From Avoscillospira sp045652125 (lineage in GTDB: Bacteria > Bacillota > Clostridia > Oscillospirales > Oscillospiraceae), in assembly GCA_045652125.1 (NCBI GenBank), contig JAZRTT010000049.1, positions 1 to 42,427 of the forward strand: DNA of 42,427 nucleotides, given 5' to 3'. The notes under the pieces are model-generated. The model was not told the origin of the DNA. It made no database searches and worked only from the letters and a program-made list of their open reading frames with translations. How positions within the stretch are numbered: position 1 is the first letter of the stretch; each line of letters opens with the position of its first letter. Positions 15,814-23,604 of the stretch are shown here, one piece after another. The position numbers and the translations under genes were made by a program.

Positions 15814-16460
15814 CATTTCCCGATATTCTGCTGTTTGCCGCCGAAATGGTCGGCGTTGTGGCGTTTGCTCTGTCCGGTGCCATGACGGCGCTGAAGTATG
15901 ATATGGATCTTCTGGGAATTCCGTTTTTGGCTGCCATTACCGCCTTGGGCGGCGGTGTATTACGGGATCTGCTCATTGGACGGATTCCGCCTGTGATGTT
16001 TCGGGACTATCGTTATTTGCTGGCAGCATCCATTATCGCCCTGCTGGTATTTCTGGCGGCCAGATTTTCATGGCGGCGGTATCATTTGGTGGAAGAAAAA
16101 CTGGCAGCGCTGGGAAATATCTGCGATGCCATCGGGCTTGGACCCTTCGTGGTGGCCGGAATCGAAGCCGGTATCTCCGCCGGCTACGAGGGAAACAAAT
16201 TCTTTCTGGTGTTTTTGGGCGTCGTGACCTGCGTGGGCGGCGGGATTCTTCGGGATCTGTTTGTGATTCGGATTCCCGGTGTGCTGAAAAAACACGTCTA
16301 TGCCCTGCCGTGTATTTTGGGAGCTTGTCTGTATCTGGTACTCACCGGGCAGCAGGTCAATCATTTGGCTGCCGCTTTGGTGGTCTCTGCGTTTATTTTT
16401 GTTTTTCGAATGCTGGCAACCTATTTTCATTGGAATCTCCCCGGAATTCCGAAGAATTAA
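15810..16460 (+). CDS. TRIC/UPF0126 family membrane protein
   Basis: From the GTG at 15810 the product has 216 residues and about seven membrane helices in two repeated halves. Each half carries a GGGxxRDL motif (GGGVLRDLLIG and GGGILRDLFV), the hallmark of the UPF0126/TRIC family of cation channels, sometimes annotated as glycine transporters. The GTGA overlap with the DUF523 stop and the GGGAGG site at 15797-15802 favour 15810; an ATG at 15795 lacks a free ribosome site. It is the third gene of the hpt unit. Substrate is not evident. Confidence 0.9.
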   Translation: MTFPDILLFAAEMVGVVAFALSGAMTALKYDMDLLGIPFLAAITALGGGVLRDLLIGRIPPVMFRDYRYLLAASIIALLVFLAARFSWRRYHLVEEKLAALGNICDAIGLGPFVVAGIEAGISAGYEGNKFFLVFLGVVTCVGGGILRDLFVIRIPGVLKKHVYALPCILGACLYLVLTGQQVNHLAAALVVSAFIFVFRMLATYFHWNLPGIPKN

Positions 16461-16564
16461 CATTTATTTAACATTCATTCACTATTTTTCTTAAAAACCC
16501 TTTGTTAAAACAACCCCGCAAGAAGCAAGTTTTATTTTTCATTTTTCATTCTCTCTTTTTTCAG

Positions 16565-16606
16565 AAAACTGCCTGCGGTTTGGTCAACCGCCGGCAGTTT
16601 TTTGTT
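16565..16606 (+). terminator. Intrinsic terminator before hflK
   Basis: A 16-base arm pair with one mismatch (16565-16580 with 16586-16601) is followed by a T-run. It ends the hpt-NUDIX-TRIC unit. The remaining part of the 230-base gap is AT-rich with no other feature I can see besides the hflK promoter. Confidence 0.88.
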
Positions 16607-16654
16607 TTTCTCCCTAAAGCGTCATGGTTTGTTCTTTTTTTCCACATTTGGATA

Positions 16655-16663
16655 TGCTATACT
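16655..16663 (+). promoter_or_regulatory. Extended -10 promoter for hflK-hflC
   Basis: TGCTATACT (16655-16663) is a good extended -10 box; the -35 region is only a T-run. It lies 29 bases before the hflK start. Confidence 0.6.
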
Positions 16664-16692
16664 GAAATTATCAACCCAAAGGAGGAACTGTC

Positions 16693-17697
16693 ATGGATGA
16701 TCGTTCTTACGACCCCAATGAATATCGACCCTACGAACAGCCCCCAAAATCCCAAAAACCGAAAAAGAATATGGGAAAACGGCTCTCTGTGCTGCTAATG
16801 GTGCTGATCATTGTCATCGTGATCGGTACTACGGCCCTGGGCTCCTTTTACACCATCGGCGAGCAGGAAAACGCAGTTGTTACCACCTTCGGTGTCCCGC
16901 AGACGGTCACCAGCCCCGGCCTGCACTTTAAGATCCCCTATGTGCAGCATGTGAACAAGGTGGATATGACCATCAAGGGGTTTGCCATCGGTTATGATCT
17001 GCACTCCAATGCGTCCAAACCGGAAGAAAGCCTGATGATCACCAGGGACTATAATTTTGTCAATGTGGATTTCTTTTTAGAGTATCGGGTGACAGATCCG
17101 GTCAAGTATCTTTACAGCAGCGAGGATGCCGTGTCCATTTTCAAGACGCTGGCGCAAAGTTATATCCGTGATACCATTGGCCTGTACCCGGTGGACGATG
17201 TGATCACCAGCGGCAAGAGCCGGATCCAGGCGGAGATCAAGGAAAAGATCATTGCCCGGATGGAGGAAGAGGATCTGGGTATCCAGCTGGTGAACCTTAC
17301 CATTCAGGATGCCGAGCCGCCTACGACGGAAGTGCTGGCGGCATTTAAGGATGTGGAAAATGCCAAGCAGGGGAAAGATACAGCCCTAAATAACGCCAAC
17401 AAGTATCGCAGCGAACAGATTCCCAAGGCAGAGGCTCAGGCGGATCAGATCTTGCGTCAGGCCGAGGCTGCAAAGGAAAGCCGAATCAACGAGGCAGAGG
17501 GTCAGGTGGCCCGATTTAACGCCATGTATGCCGAATACAGCAAATTCCCCGGCATCACCAAGCAGCGGATGTACTATGAAACCATGGAAGAATTGCTGCC
17601 GGGTCTGCAGGTGATCCTGACGGACAAAAACGGGAATCAACTGAATATGTTCCAATTTGGGGAAGAAAAGACCGTGAAGGAGGTGCCTACAGAATGA
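16693..17697 (+). CDS. hflK: SPFH-domain membrane protein HflK
   Basis: The 334-residue protein has a short Pro/Tyr-rich N-terminus and one membrane helix (about residues 34-55). An SPFH/band-7 domain follows (IGEQENAVVTTFGVPQTVTS) and then a Glu/Ala/Gln-rich helix (EAQADQILRQAEAAKE). HflK and HflC form a membrane cage that surrounds and modulates the FtsH protease in characterised bacteria. GGAGGA lies 6 bases before ATG. The stop overlaps the hflC start as ATGA, indicating translational coupling. No ftsH is present in the window. Confidence 0.94.
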   Translation: MDDRSYDPNEYRPYEQPPKSQKPKKNMGKRLSVLLMVLIIVIVIGTTALGSFYTIGEQENAVVTTFGVPQTVTSPGLHFKIPYVQHVNKVDMTIKGFAIGYDLHSNASKPEESLMITRDYNFVNVDFFLEYRVTDPVKYLYSSEDAVSIFKTLAQSYIRDTIGLYPVDDVITSGKSRIQAEIKEKIIARMEEEDLGIQLVNLTIQDAEPPTTEVLAAFKDVENAKQGKDTALNNANKYRSEQIPKAEAQADQILRQAEAAKESRINEAEGQVARFNAMYAEYSKFPGITKQRMYYETMEELLPGLQVILTDKNGNQLNMFQFGEEKTVKEVPTE

Positions 17698-18572
17698 AAA
17701 CTGTGAAAAAAATACTGCTTGTTCTTCTGGCACTTGTTATTGTGCTGAGCCTGTCTTCCGGATTTATCGTGACCAAAGAAAATGAATATACCATTATTCG
17801 CCAGTTCGGGCGGGTGGTGGACATTCGCGATCAGGCCGGTGTCAGCTTTAAGCTGCCTGTGATTCAGAACAGACAAACTCTGCCCAAAATGGTTCTGCTT
17901 TATGATCTGCCTGTGTCTGATGTTATCACCAAGGATAAAAAGACCATGGTGGCGGACAGCTTTGTTCTGTGGCGGATCGCAGATCCGCAGAAGTTTATCC
18001 AGACCCTGAACGGCAGCGTATCCAACGGCGAGAGCCGCCTGTCAACCCTGGTGTATAACGCCATGAAAAACACGATTTCCGGCATGAATCAGACGGAGGT
18101 CATCTCCGGCCGGGACGGGGAGCTGGCCGGTGCCATTAAGGAAAACGTCGGCGGCGGACTGGATCAGTATGGAATTGAATTGATCGCGGTGGAAACAAAA
18201 CGGCTGGATCTGCCGGATGACAATAAGGAAGCGGTCTACCAGCGGATGATCTCTGAACGAAACAACATTGCTGCCCAATTTACTGCAGAGGGTGAGAGCG
18301 AAGCGCAGATGATCCGCTCTGAGACCGACAAGGAAGTGGAGATCATGATCTCTCAGGCCAATGCAGAGGCAGAGGTGCTGGAAGCGGAAGGCGAAGCGGA
18401 GTATATGCGGATCCTGTCCGATGCCTATACCAGTGCGGATAAAGCGGAGTTTTACAATTTTGTCCGCAGCTTGGATGCAGCAAAGGCCAGCCTGACCGGT
18501 GAGGATAATGTTTTGATTTTGGGCACGGAAAGCCCTTTGGCTCGGATTTTCTACGAAAACGGTGCAGAATAA
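17694..18572 (+). CDS. hflC: SPFH-domain membrane protein HflC
   Basis: The 292-residue protein has one N-terminal membrane helix (about residues 5-24), then a band-7 domain (KENEYTIIRQFGRVVDI). A long helical segment near residues 190-250 is rich in Ala, Glu and Gln (SEAQMIRSETDKEVE). It is the partner of HflK in the FtsH-associated complex. Translation is coupled to hflK by a 4-base overlap. Downstream lies a hairpin without a T-run, then the polysaccharide promoter. Confidence 0.94.
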   Translation: MKTVKKILLVLLALVIVLSLSSGFIVTKENEYTIIRQFGRVVDIRDQAGVSFKLPVIQNRQTLPKMVLLYDLPVSDVITKDKKTMVADSFVLWRIADPQKFIQTLNGSVSNGESRLSTLVYNAMKNTISGMNQTEVISGRDGELAGAIKENVGGGLDQYGIELIAVETKRLDLPDDNKEAVYQRMISERNNIAAQFTAEGESEAQMIRSETDKEVEIMISQANAEAEVLEAEGEAEYMRILSDAYTSADKAEFYNFVRSLDAAKASLTGEDNVLILGTESPLARIFYENGAE

Positions 18573-18583
18573 CAGCGTGTGTC

Positions 18584-18623
18584 GAAAGGCAATGTCATCC
18601 CGGAAAAGGTGGCATTGCCTTTC
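18584..18623 (+). terminator. Possible weak terminator after hflC
   Basis: An 11-bp stem (18584-18594 with 18613-18623) has an 18-base loop and no clear T-run. It may be a weak terminator or an mRNA 3' stabiliser. Confidence 0.45.
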
Positions 18624-18686
18624 CTGTTCTGGAAGAAAATACCTGCTCAAATTTCCGTGAAAAACAAAAATATCACGATGTTTCTG

Positions 18687-18715
18687 TTGCTTTTGATACA
18701 AATGAATGGTATAGT
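18687..18715 (+). promoter_or_regulatory. Promoter of the polysaccharide locus
   Basis: TTGCTT (18687-18692) and TATAGT (18710-18715) have a 17-base spacer, with TG at 18707-18708 giving an extended -10. Transcription should begin near 18722, which makes an ATG at 18727 unlikely as a start and supports 18799. Confidence 0.7.
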
Positions 18716-18798
18716 ATGAAATATATATGCATATTCCCGTGGGAGAAAAAAACAGAAATTCAGACATCAAAGAAAACAGTAATGGAGAGCATGTATCA

Positions 18799-19566
18799 AT
18801 GAAAGAAACAGTAGACGGAAAAAAGAATGCCATAGAGATAGACCTCCTGGAGATCATTGTATTTTATCTGAGGAAATGGTGGATCATTGCGATCCTTTTG
18901 GCTGTGGGTACATCCATTTCTCTTGGCTTCGTAGTCAATTTTGTGACACCCATGTATCAGGCAGATATCTCGATTTACGTAAATAACAGCCGCGGAAGAA
19001 GTGAGGCAGAGTATCTGTCCAGTGCGGATATCTATGCCGCGCAGGAATTGGTCAATACCTATGTGAGCATTGCCAAGAGCGACCGTGTGCTGAATAAGGT
19101 TGCCGAGAATTTGAATGACGAATATACAGCCGAGGAACTGTCAGAGTTCATAAGCGCCAAGCAGTTGAATGAGACAGAGATCTTCTGCCTGTATGTGCTC
19201 CATGAAGACCCGGAGGAAGCCGCCAGAATCGCCAACACGGTGGCGGAGGTGGCACCGGTGGTGATTTCGGAACTGATCGAAGGCACTTCTGCCCGAGTGA
19301 TCGATACTGCCACGATACCCACGCAGCGCCATTCCCCCAGTTACAGCCGTTCCGCCATTGTGGGCGGTGTGGTGGGCGTATTCCTGGCCCTGCTGCTTTT
19401 GACCATTGAATATCTGGGAGATACCCGCATCAAAGATGAAGGAGATCTGACAGAATCGTTTGGATATCCGATTTTGGGTCGAATCCCCAACCTGGAAAGC
19501 GCGGAATCCAAGAGCAATTATGGCTATGATTCCACAGAGGAAAAAAAGGAGACTGCAAAGGAATGA
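18799..19566 (+). CDS. Polysaccharide chain-length regulator (Wzz/YveK family)
   Basis: From the ATG at 18799 the product has 255 residues. Two membrane helices, near residues 24-48 and 185-208, flank an extracytoplasmic loop, the topology of Wzz/CapA/YveK proteins. The N-terminus carries EIDLLEIIVFYLRKWW, and the second helix is preceded by the proline-containing segment PTQRHSPSYSRS. In Gram-positive bacteria this protein activates its BY-kinase partner through its C-terminal cytoplasmic tail (here about 45 residues). The next gene is that kinase, with a 4-base ATGA overlap. GGAGAG sits 9 bases before the chosen start. Confidence 0.9.
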   Translation: MKETVDGKKNAIEIDLLEIIVFYLRKWWIIAILLAVGTSISLGFVVNFVTPMYQADISIYVNNSRGRSEAEYLSSADIYAAQELVNTYVSIAKSDRVLNKVAENLNDEYTAEELSEFISAKQLNETEIFCLYVLHEDPEEAARIANTVAEVAPVVISELIEGTSARVIDTATIPTQRHSPSYSRSAIVGGVVGVFLALLLLTIEYLGDTRIKDEGDLTESFGYPILGRIPNLESAESKSNYGYDSTEEKKETAKE

Positions 19567-20459
19567 GAGAAAACAAACGCAACAGCAAAGACGCGTCCAG
19601 AGCCAGTCAGATCGCGAAGATCAAGAGTGACCGCAAGCATATTCTGACTTCCCAAAGCGGTTTTTTCCAGAGAGAAGCTTATAAGGCTCTGCGAACCAAC
19701 GTAAACTTTGCACTGGCCGATACGGATGGATGCAAGGTCATTTTGGTGACCTCTGCCATGCGAAGCGAAGGCAAGAGCCTGACAGCTCTGAACCTGGCAA
19801 TATCTTTGGCACAGACGGAACAGAAGGTTCTGATTATCGACTGCGACCTGCGGCGTCCCAAACTGAACCGGCTGCTGAATATGAGTGCCATATCCGGTCT
19901 GAGTAATTTGCTGATGGATGCCAAACAGATGGATGTGACCATTTTGACCCATGAGAACATGGGAATCGATACGATCTTCTGTGGTGATATTCCTCCCAAT
20001 CCCTCAGAACTGCTTGCTTCTGTCCGGATGCAAAAACTGCTGAAGACCCTGCGGGAACGGTATGATTATATTATTGTTGACTCTCCTCCCGTTAATATGG
20101 TCATTGATGCGGTGGTACTGGCCCCCCAATGTGACGGTGTGCTGTTTGTTGTAAAAGCAGACCAGTCGGAGCGGGGTGCAGTGACTTACGCGGTGGAACA
20201 GCTGGAATACGCCAAGGCAAAGGTGATGGGCTTTGTCTTTAACGGCGTGACGGAGGAGACCGGCGGCTTCGGCAAATACAGATATGGACGCTATGGATAC
20301 GGCCGCTACGGCCGCTACAGCTACAGCCGCTATGGCTATGGCCGCTATGGCTATGGCCGCTACGACCGCTATGGCTACAGTAAATACGGCTACGGTTATG
20401 GACATCAGCCCAAACAGGATGCGCCTGAAAAACAGGAAACAGAACCCATAGGTATATAA
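19563..20459 (+). CDS. BY-type tyrosine kinase (CpsD/CapB-like) with 17-tyrosine tail
   Basis: The 298-residue kinase controls polysaccharide assembly by autophosphorylation. It has Walker A (SEGKSL, Lys71), Walker A' (LIIDCDLRRPK, Asp93/Asp95) and Walker B (YIIVDSPP, Asp173). The C-terminal tail is unusual: residues 237-280 form repeated GRYGY-like units with 17 tyrosines, against the handful usual in this family. A final Lys/Glu/Gln-rich segment of 18 residues follows. Phosphorylation of the tail usually tunes chain length. The N-terminus (about residues 1-35) is a Lys/Arg/Ser-rich extension. It is coupled to the chain-length regulator upstream; its likely phosphatase lies about 19 kb downstream at 39501. 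Confidence 0.94.
   Translation: MRENKRNSKDASRASQIAKIKSDRKHILTSQSGFFQREAYKALRTNVNFALADTDGCKVILVTSAMRSEGKSLTALNLAISLAQTEQKVLIIDCDLRRPKLNRLLNMSAISGLSNLLMDAKQMDVTILTHENMGIDTIFCGDIPPNPSELLASVRMQKLLKTLRERYDYIIVDSPPVNMVIDAVVLAPQCDGVLFVVKADQSERGAVTYAVEQLEYAKAKVMGFVFNGVTEETGGFGKYRYGRYGYGRYGRYSYSRYGYGRYGYGRYDRYGYSKYGYGYGHQPKQDAPEKQETEPIGI
20277..20403 (+). repeat. Tyr/Gly/Arg-coding tandem repeat in the BY-kinase tail
   Basis: The DNA is made of imperfect 9- and 15-base units such as GGCCGCTATGGCTAT that encode GRY and GRYGY. All units are multiples of three, so unit gain or loss would keep the frame and change the number of tyrosines. Confidence 0.85.
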
Positions 20460-20460
20460 C

Positions 20461-20538
20461 AGGAAAAAGCAATTGGCAAGAGTACTGACAATACGTTCGG
20501 CGGCGATTTTCCAGTACTGTTGCATGAATGCTGTCTGA
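20461..20538 (+). pseudogene. Deletion relic of an SLH-protein gene paralogous to 40950-42209
   Basis: Reading from AGG at 20461 (where the paralogue has ATG) gives 25 sense codons and a stop. The first ten codons match the start of the SLH gene at 40950 (KKQLxRVLT shared). The last twelve match its end (AAIFQ, then CMN and a stop). At DNA level about 29 of 34 bases match at the 5' part and 34 of 40 at the 3' part. The roughly 1.2 kb between is missing. The start codon is lost, so it should not be translated. It lies directly after the BY-kinase stop. Confidence 0.8.
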
Positions 20539-20560
20539 TCCTGCTGTAAAAATCGAGTAA

Positions 20561-20632
20561 CCGAGCAAATAAAAACCCGGCGGAGTCTTTCTCCGCCGGG
20601 AATTCGGGCTTTTGCTCCGGAAATGTTTTTTT
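20561..20632 (+). terminator. Compound hairpin with T-run upstream of the SLH gene
   Basis: A perfect 10-bp GC-rich hairpin (20576-20585 with 20591-20600) is enclosed by an outer pairing of 20561-20569 with 20611-20620 (one bulge). TGTTTTTTT follows at 20624-20632. It may terminate the kinase operon or act as an attenuator for the SLH gene. On the minus strand the inner hairpin is also followed by a T-run. The remaining gap up to 20712 shows only the AAGGAAGG ribosome site. Confidence 0.55.
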
Positions 20633-20712
20633 GAGAAAGATCTGTTCCGCAAGGGAGCAGTTCTGCCTGAGAATGATTAAGCATCCAAACACCGGAAAGG
20701 AAGGTATTACTT

Positions 20713-21570
20713 ATGAAGAAGATTTTACTCCTGTTGTTGGCAGTGGCTCTGCTGACCTCTGTTGCTTTTGCAGCCACCGTTACCCAGTATAATACCGCCG
20801 ATGCTATGAATGAACTGGGGCTGTTTCAGGGTACCAACAAGGGTTATGAACTGGATAACGGCTTGACCCGTGCACAAGGCACTACCCTGCTGGTGCGTAT
20901 GATCGGCAAAGAAGCAGAAGCAAATGCAAATAAAAACACTTACGTTACCCCCTTTACAGATGTGGATACCTGGGCGGCCGGCTATGTGGGCTATGCCTAT
21001 ACAAACGGCATTACCAACGGCATATCTGCCACCGCTTTCGGCTCCAATCAGCCTATGACCGATTATATGTTCCTGACCCTGACCCTGCGTGCCCTGGGTT
21101 ACAGCGACAGCGGCGAAAATGCACTGTATACATGGAACAATCCTTATAGTCTGGCTTATGACCTGGATCTGGTTAAGAGTGCGGCTGCCGATTCTGCTTT
21201 TACCCGTGCAGATGCCGTTGATGTATTCTGGAACGCACTGGATGTGAAGATCAACGGAACAGAGACGACCCTCGCTGATCGGCTGATCTCTCAGGGTATT
21301 TTCACTGCCGAAGAATTGGCTGCTGCCAGACAGACACAGGAAAATGGACGGAAGGATCCCATCAAAGACCCCATCCAGGATCCCATCAAGGACCCCATCC
21401 AGGAGGAGCTGCCTGAGATCCCCGATATTCCTGTTCTGCCCCAGACGCCCAGCAACCCTACCCCCGGTAACAACTCCGGCAACAACTCCAACAATAATTC
21501 CGGCAACAACTCCAATGGCAGTTCCACCCCTCCCCCGATTACTGGCGAGAACGAAACCCCTATCGCTTGA
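20713..21570 (+). CDS. Secreted SLH-domain protein with repeat-rich C-terminus
   Basis: The 285-residue protein has a signal peptide (about residues 1-20, ending AFA-A). SLH-like repeats follow: ELGLFQGTNKGYELDNGLTRAQ, then FTDVDTWAAGYVGYAYTNGIT and a TRADAVDVFW segment (given in short pieces). SLH domains bind secondary cell-wall polysaccharide non-covalently. Residues about 214-229 are four tandem (K/Q)DPI units. After these comes a Pro stretch and an Asn/Ser/Gly-rich low-complexity tail that would extend outward. GGAAAGGAAGG precedes the ATG. It sits inside the polysaccharide locus, consistent with anchoring to the polymer made here. It has no enzyme domain. Confidence 0.85.
   Translation: MKKILLLLLAVALLTSVAFAATVTQYNTADAMNELGLFQGTNKGYELDNGLTRAQGTTLLVRMIGKEAEANANKNTYVTPFTDVDTWAAGYVGYAYTNGITNGISATAFGSNQPMTDYMFLTLTLRALGYSDSGENALYTWNNPYSLAYDLDLVKSAAADSAFTRADAVDVFWNALDVKINGTETTLADRLISQGIFTAEELAAARQTQENGRKDPIKDPIQDPIKDPIQEELPEIPDIPVLPQTPSNPTPGNNSGNNSNNNSGNNSNGSSTPPPITGENETPIA
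21352..21399 (+). repeat. Four 12-bp units encoding (K/Q)DPI
   Basis: Four consecutive 12-base units within the SLH gene code for KDPI, KDPI, QDPI, KDPI. They differ at only a few wobble or first-codon positions. Confidence 0.85.
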
Positions 21571-21578
21571 TCACGATA

Positions 21579-21600
21579 CCCTCAGGCTTCGGCCTGAGGG
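21579..21600 (+). terminator. UUCG-loop hairpin after the SLH gene
   Basis: A 9-bp stem (21579-21587 with 21592-21600) is closed by a TTCG tetraloop. The following ATATTTCC is only weakly T-rich, so read-through into the glycosyltransferase operon is possible. Confidence 0.65.
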
Positions 21601-21695
21601 ATATTTCCGAATGGGTGTTGGGAAGTATCCTTTGTGCCGACTGTGCAGGTGGGTTTATTCACTAATGACGCGAAAGAGAGAGAGGGGAATCCGGC

Positions 21696-22397
21696 ATGTC
21701 AACTGAGATATTAGAAGCGGCCCAGCAGCAATTTGTACATCCCGAATTGGTGATTTTGCCCTTTTCTCAGTCCAAAGAGTTTTACGTGGAACGATTGGAT
21801 GAGATTCCGAAAAAACTGCCGTATCGTGTCCTGAAGCGACTGTTTGATATGATTGCTGCGGTATTGGGCCTGCTCGTTTGTGCTGTTCCAATGGCTCTCA
21901 TTGCAGCAGCGATCAAATATACTTCATCCGGAACGGTATTCTATCGGCAGCAGAGACTTGGGAAAAACGGCACTCCGTTTAATATTATTAAATTCCGCAC
22001 GATGCGAATGGATGCAGAAGCAGATGGCGCAAGATGGTCTGAAGGAGAAAACGATTCGAGAATTACACCGATTGGTGCATGGCTCCGAAAATATCGGCTG
22101 GACGAATTGCCTCAGTTTTTCAATGTCATAACCGGCACCATGAGCATTGTCGGCCCCAGACCGGAAAGACCTTGTTTTTACGAGGCGTTTGAAACATACA
22201 TCCACGGGTTCTCTCAACGGCTAATGGTCAAACCCGGGATCACAGGTCTGGCCCAAGTGAATGGGGGGTACAATCTTCGCCCGGAGGAGAAGATCTGCTA
22301 CGATATGGAGTACATAAAAAAACGGTCGCTGTGGATGGATTTCAAAATCTTACTCAGAACGATCGGTGTTGTTTTGAACCATCAGGATGCAAAGTGA
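21696..22397 (+). CDS. Initiating sugar-phosphate transferase (polyprenyl phosphate glycosyl-1-P transferase)
   Basis: The 233-residue protein is a small bacterial sugar transferase of the CpsE/WcaJ catalytic-domain type. It has one hydrophobic re-entrant or membrane helix (about residues 49-72), then KFRTMRMDAEADG, RLDELPQFFNV and GPRPERP, and ends with the GITGLAQVNG segment. It would transfer the first sugar-1-phosphate to undecaprenyl phosphate on the cytoplasmic face, starting each repeat unit. GAGAGGGGAA precedes the ATG. It opens the glycosyltransferase block. The sugar cannot be told from sequence alone; FucNAc made by the capEFG products is one possibility. Confidence 0.93.
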   Translation: MSTEILEAAQQQFVHPELVILPFSQSKEFYVERLDEIPKKLPYRVLKRLFDMIAAVLGLLVCAVPMALIAAAIKYTSSGTVFYRQQRLGKNGTPFNIIKFRTMRMDAEADGARWSEGENDSRITPIGAWLRKYRLDELPQFFNVITGTMSIVGPRPERPCFYEAFETYIHGFSQRLMVKPGITGLAQVNGGYNLRPEEKICYDMEYIKKRSLWMDFKILLRTIGVVLNHQDAK

Positions 22398-22477
22398 AAA
22401 AATGTCGGGAGATGGCTGCTGTGACAGCTGGCCACTGGAAAAAACAACAACGATTGATAGAAACAAGGAGCACAGCA

Positions 22478-23602
22478 ATGCCGATGAAGATTCTATATGT
22501 TGCAACGGTTGTTAAACAGCATATTATGCAGTTTCATGTGCCGTTTCTTCAAATGTGTAAAGACATCGGATGGGAAACTGCCGTTGCTGCACGAAACGAT
22601 TATGAAAATCCTGCTGATTGCACCATCCCGTTTTGTGATATCTATTTTAATATCCCTTTTGAGCGTTCACCGTTAAAAATCGGTAATATCCGAGCGTTCC
22701 GGGAACTGAAAAACGTGATTGAAAATGGAGACTACGACATTGTTCATTGCCATACCCCTGTTGGGGCTATGCTTGCAAGACTAGCCGCGGGAAAGGTTCG
22801 AAAAAACGGAACAAAGGTCATTTATACTGCCCATGGGTTTCACTTCTACAAAGGGGCACCGCTGATGAACTGGCTGGTTTATTATCCTGTGGAGTGGCTG
22901 TTGGCACATTGGACGGATGTGTTGATCACGATCAATCGCGAAGACGATGCATTTGCACAGAAGCATATGCACGCGAAGCAGGTAGTCTACACTTGCGGCG
23001 TGGGAGTCGATGTTGAAAAATTTTCTAATTGTGCGGCTGAACGGAATGTGATACGAAAAGAGATAGGTATTTCGGAGGCCGATCTCTTGCTGCTTTCTGT
23101 GGGAGAGTTGAATCAAAATAAGAACCATCAAATCGTAATTCGTGCCTTGGCGTTATGTGAAAATCCTCATATCCATTATGCTATTGCAGGAGCGGGCGAG
23201 GAGAAAAAGAAGCTGGAGGAACTGTCAAGGGCGTGGGGAGTGGAGAAGCAGGTACACTTACTGGGGTATCGAACAGATGTAGCAGCATTGAATAAAGCGG
23301 CAGATATCTTTTGCTTTCCCTCCAGAAGAGAAGGACTGGGAATGGCGGCACTTGAAGCGATGGCGGCGGGGCTTCCGATCGTGGCGGCTTCCAACAGAGG
23401 GACAGCTGACTTGCTGATGCATGGTGAAAATGGCTTTTTGTGCGGCAGCGAAGATGCGGAAGCATTTTACAAGGCCATTGATCTTCTCGTAAAAGATCCG
23501 AAATTAAGAGAAAAAATGGGTCAGGAAGGAATCAAAACTGCACAGAGGTTCGATCGCAGTACGGCACTGTTACAGATAAAAAAGATATATGAAGAGGTCT
23601 GA
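22478..23602 (+). CDS. Glycosyltransferase family 4
   Basis: The 374-residue protein is a GT-B retaining glycosyltransferase. It starts MPMKILYVATVVKQHI and has the acceptor-side segment DIVHCHTPVGAML. The donor-binding part contains FPSRREGLGMAALEAMAAGLP with the paired glutamates (EX7E) of GT4. AAGGAG at 22465-22470 fits the ATG at 22478; a longer in-frame reading from 22331 overlaps the previous gene and adds atypical residues. It is similar in layout to EpsD/CapJ-like enzymes that add a sugar to the lipid-linked repeat. It is AT-richer than the housekeeping genes. Confidence 0.92.
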   Translation: MPMKILYVATVVKQHIMQFHVPFLQMCKDIGWETAVAARNDYENPADCTIPFCDIYFNIPFERSPLKIGNIRAFRELKNVIENGDYDIVHCHTPVGAMLARLAAGKVRKNGTKVIYTAHGFHFYKGAPLMNWLVYYPVEWLLAHWTDVLITINREDDAFAQKHMHAKQVVYTCGVGVDVEKFSNCAAERNVIRKEIGISEADLLLLSVGELNQNKNHQIVIRALALCENPHIHYAIAGAGEEKKKLEELSRAWGVEKQVHLLGYRTDVAALNKAADIFCFPSRREGLGMAALEAMAAGLPIVAASNRGTADLLMHGENGFLCGSEDAEAFYKAIDLLVKDPKLREKMGQEGIKTAQRFDRSTALLQIKKIYEEV

Positions 23603-23604
23603 TA

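Noticed and set aside
20461..20538. Treating the relic as a functional small gene
   Set aside because: It lacks a start codon at the aligned position and has no ribosome site, and its two halves match the two ends of a much longer gene.
20540..20712. Cyclic-di-GMP riboswitch upstream of the SLH gene
   Set aside because: The characteristic conserved core of the GEMM class could not be found; only hairpins and a T-run are visible.
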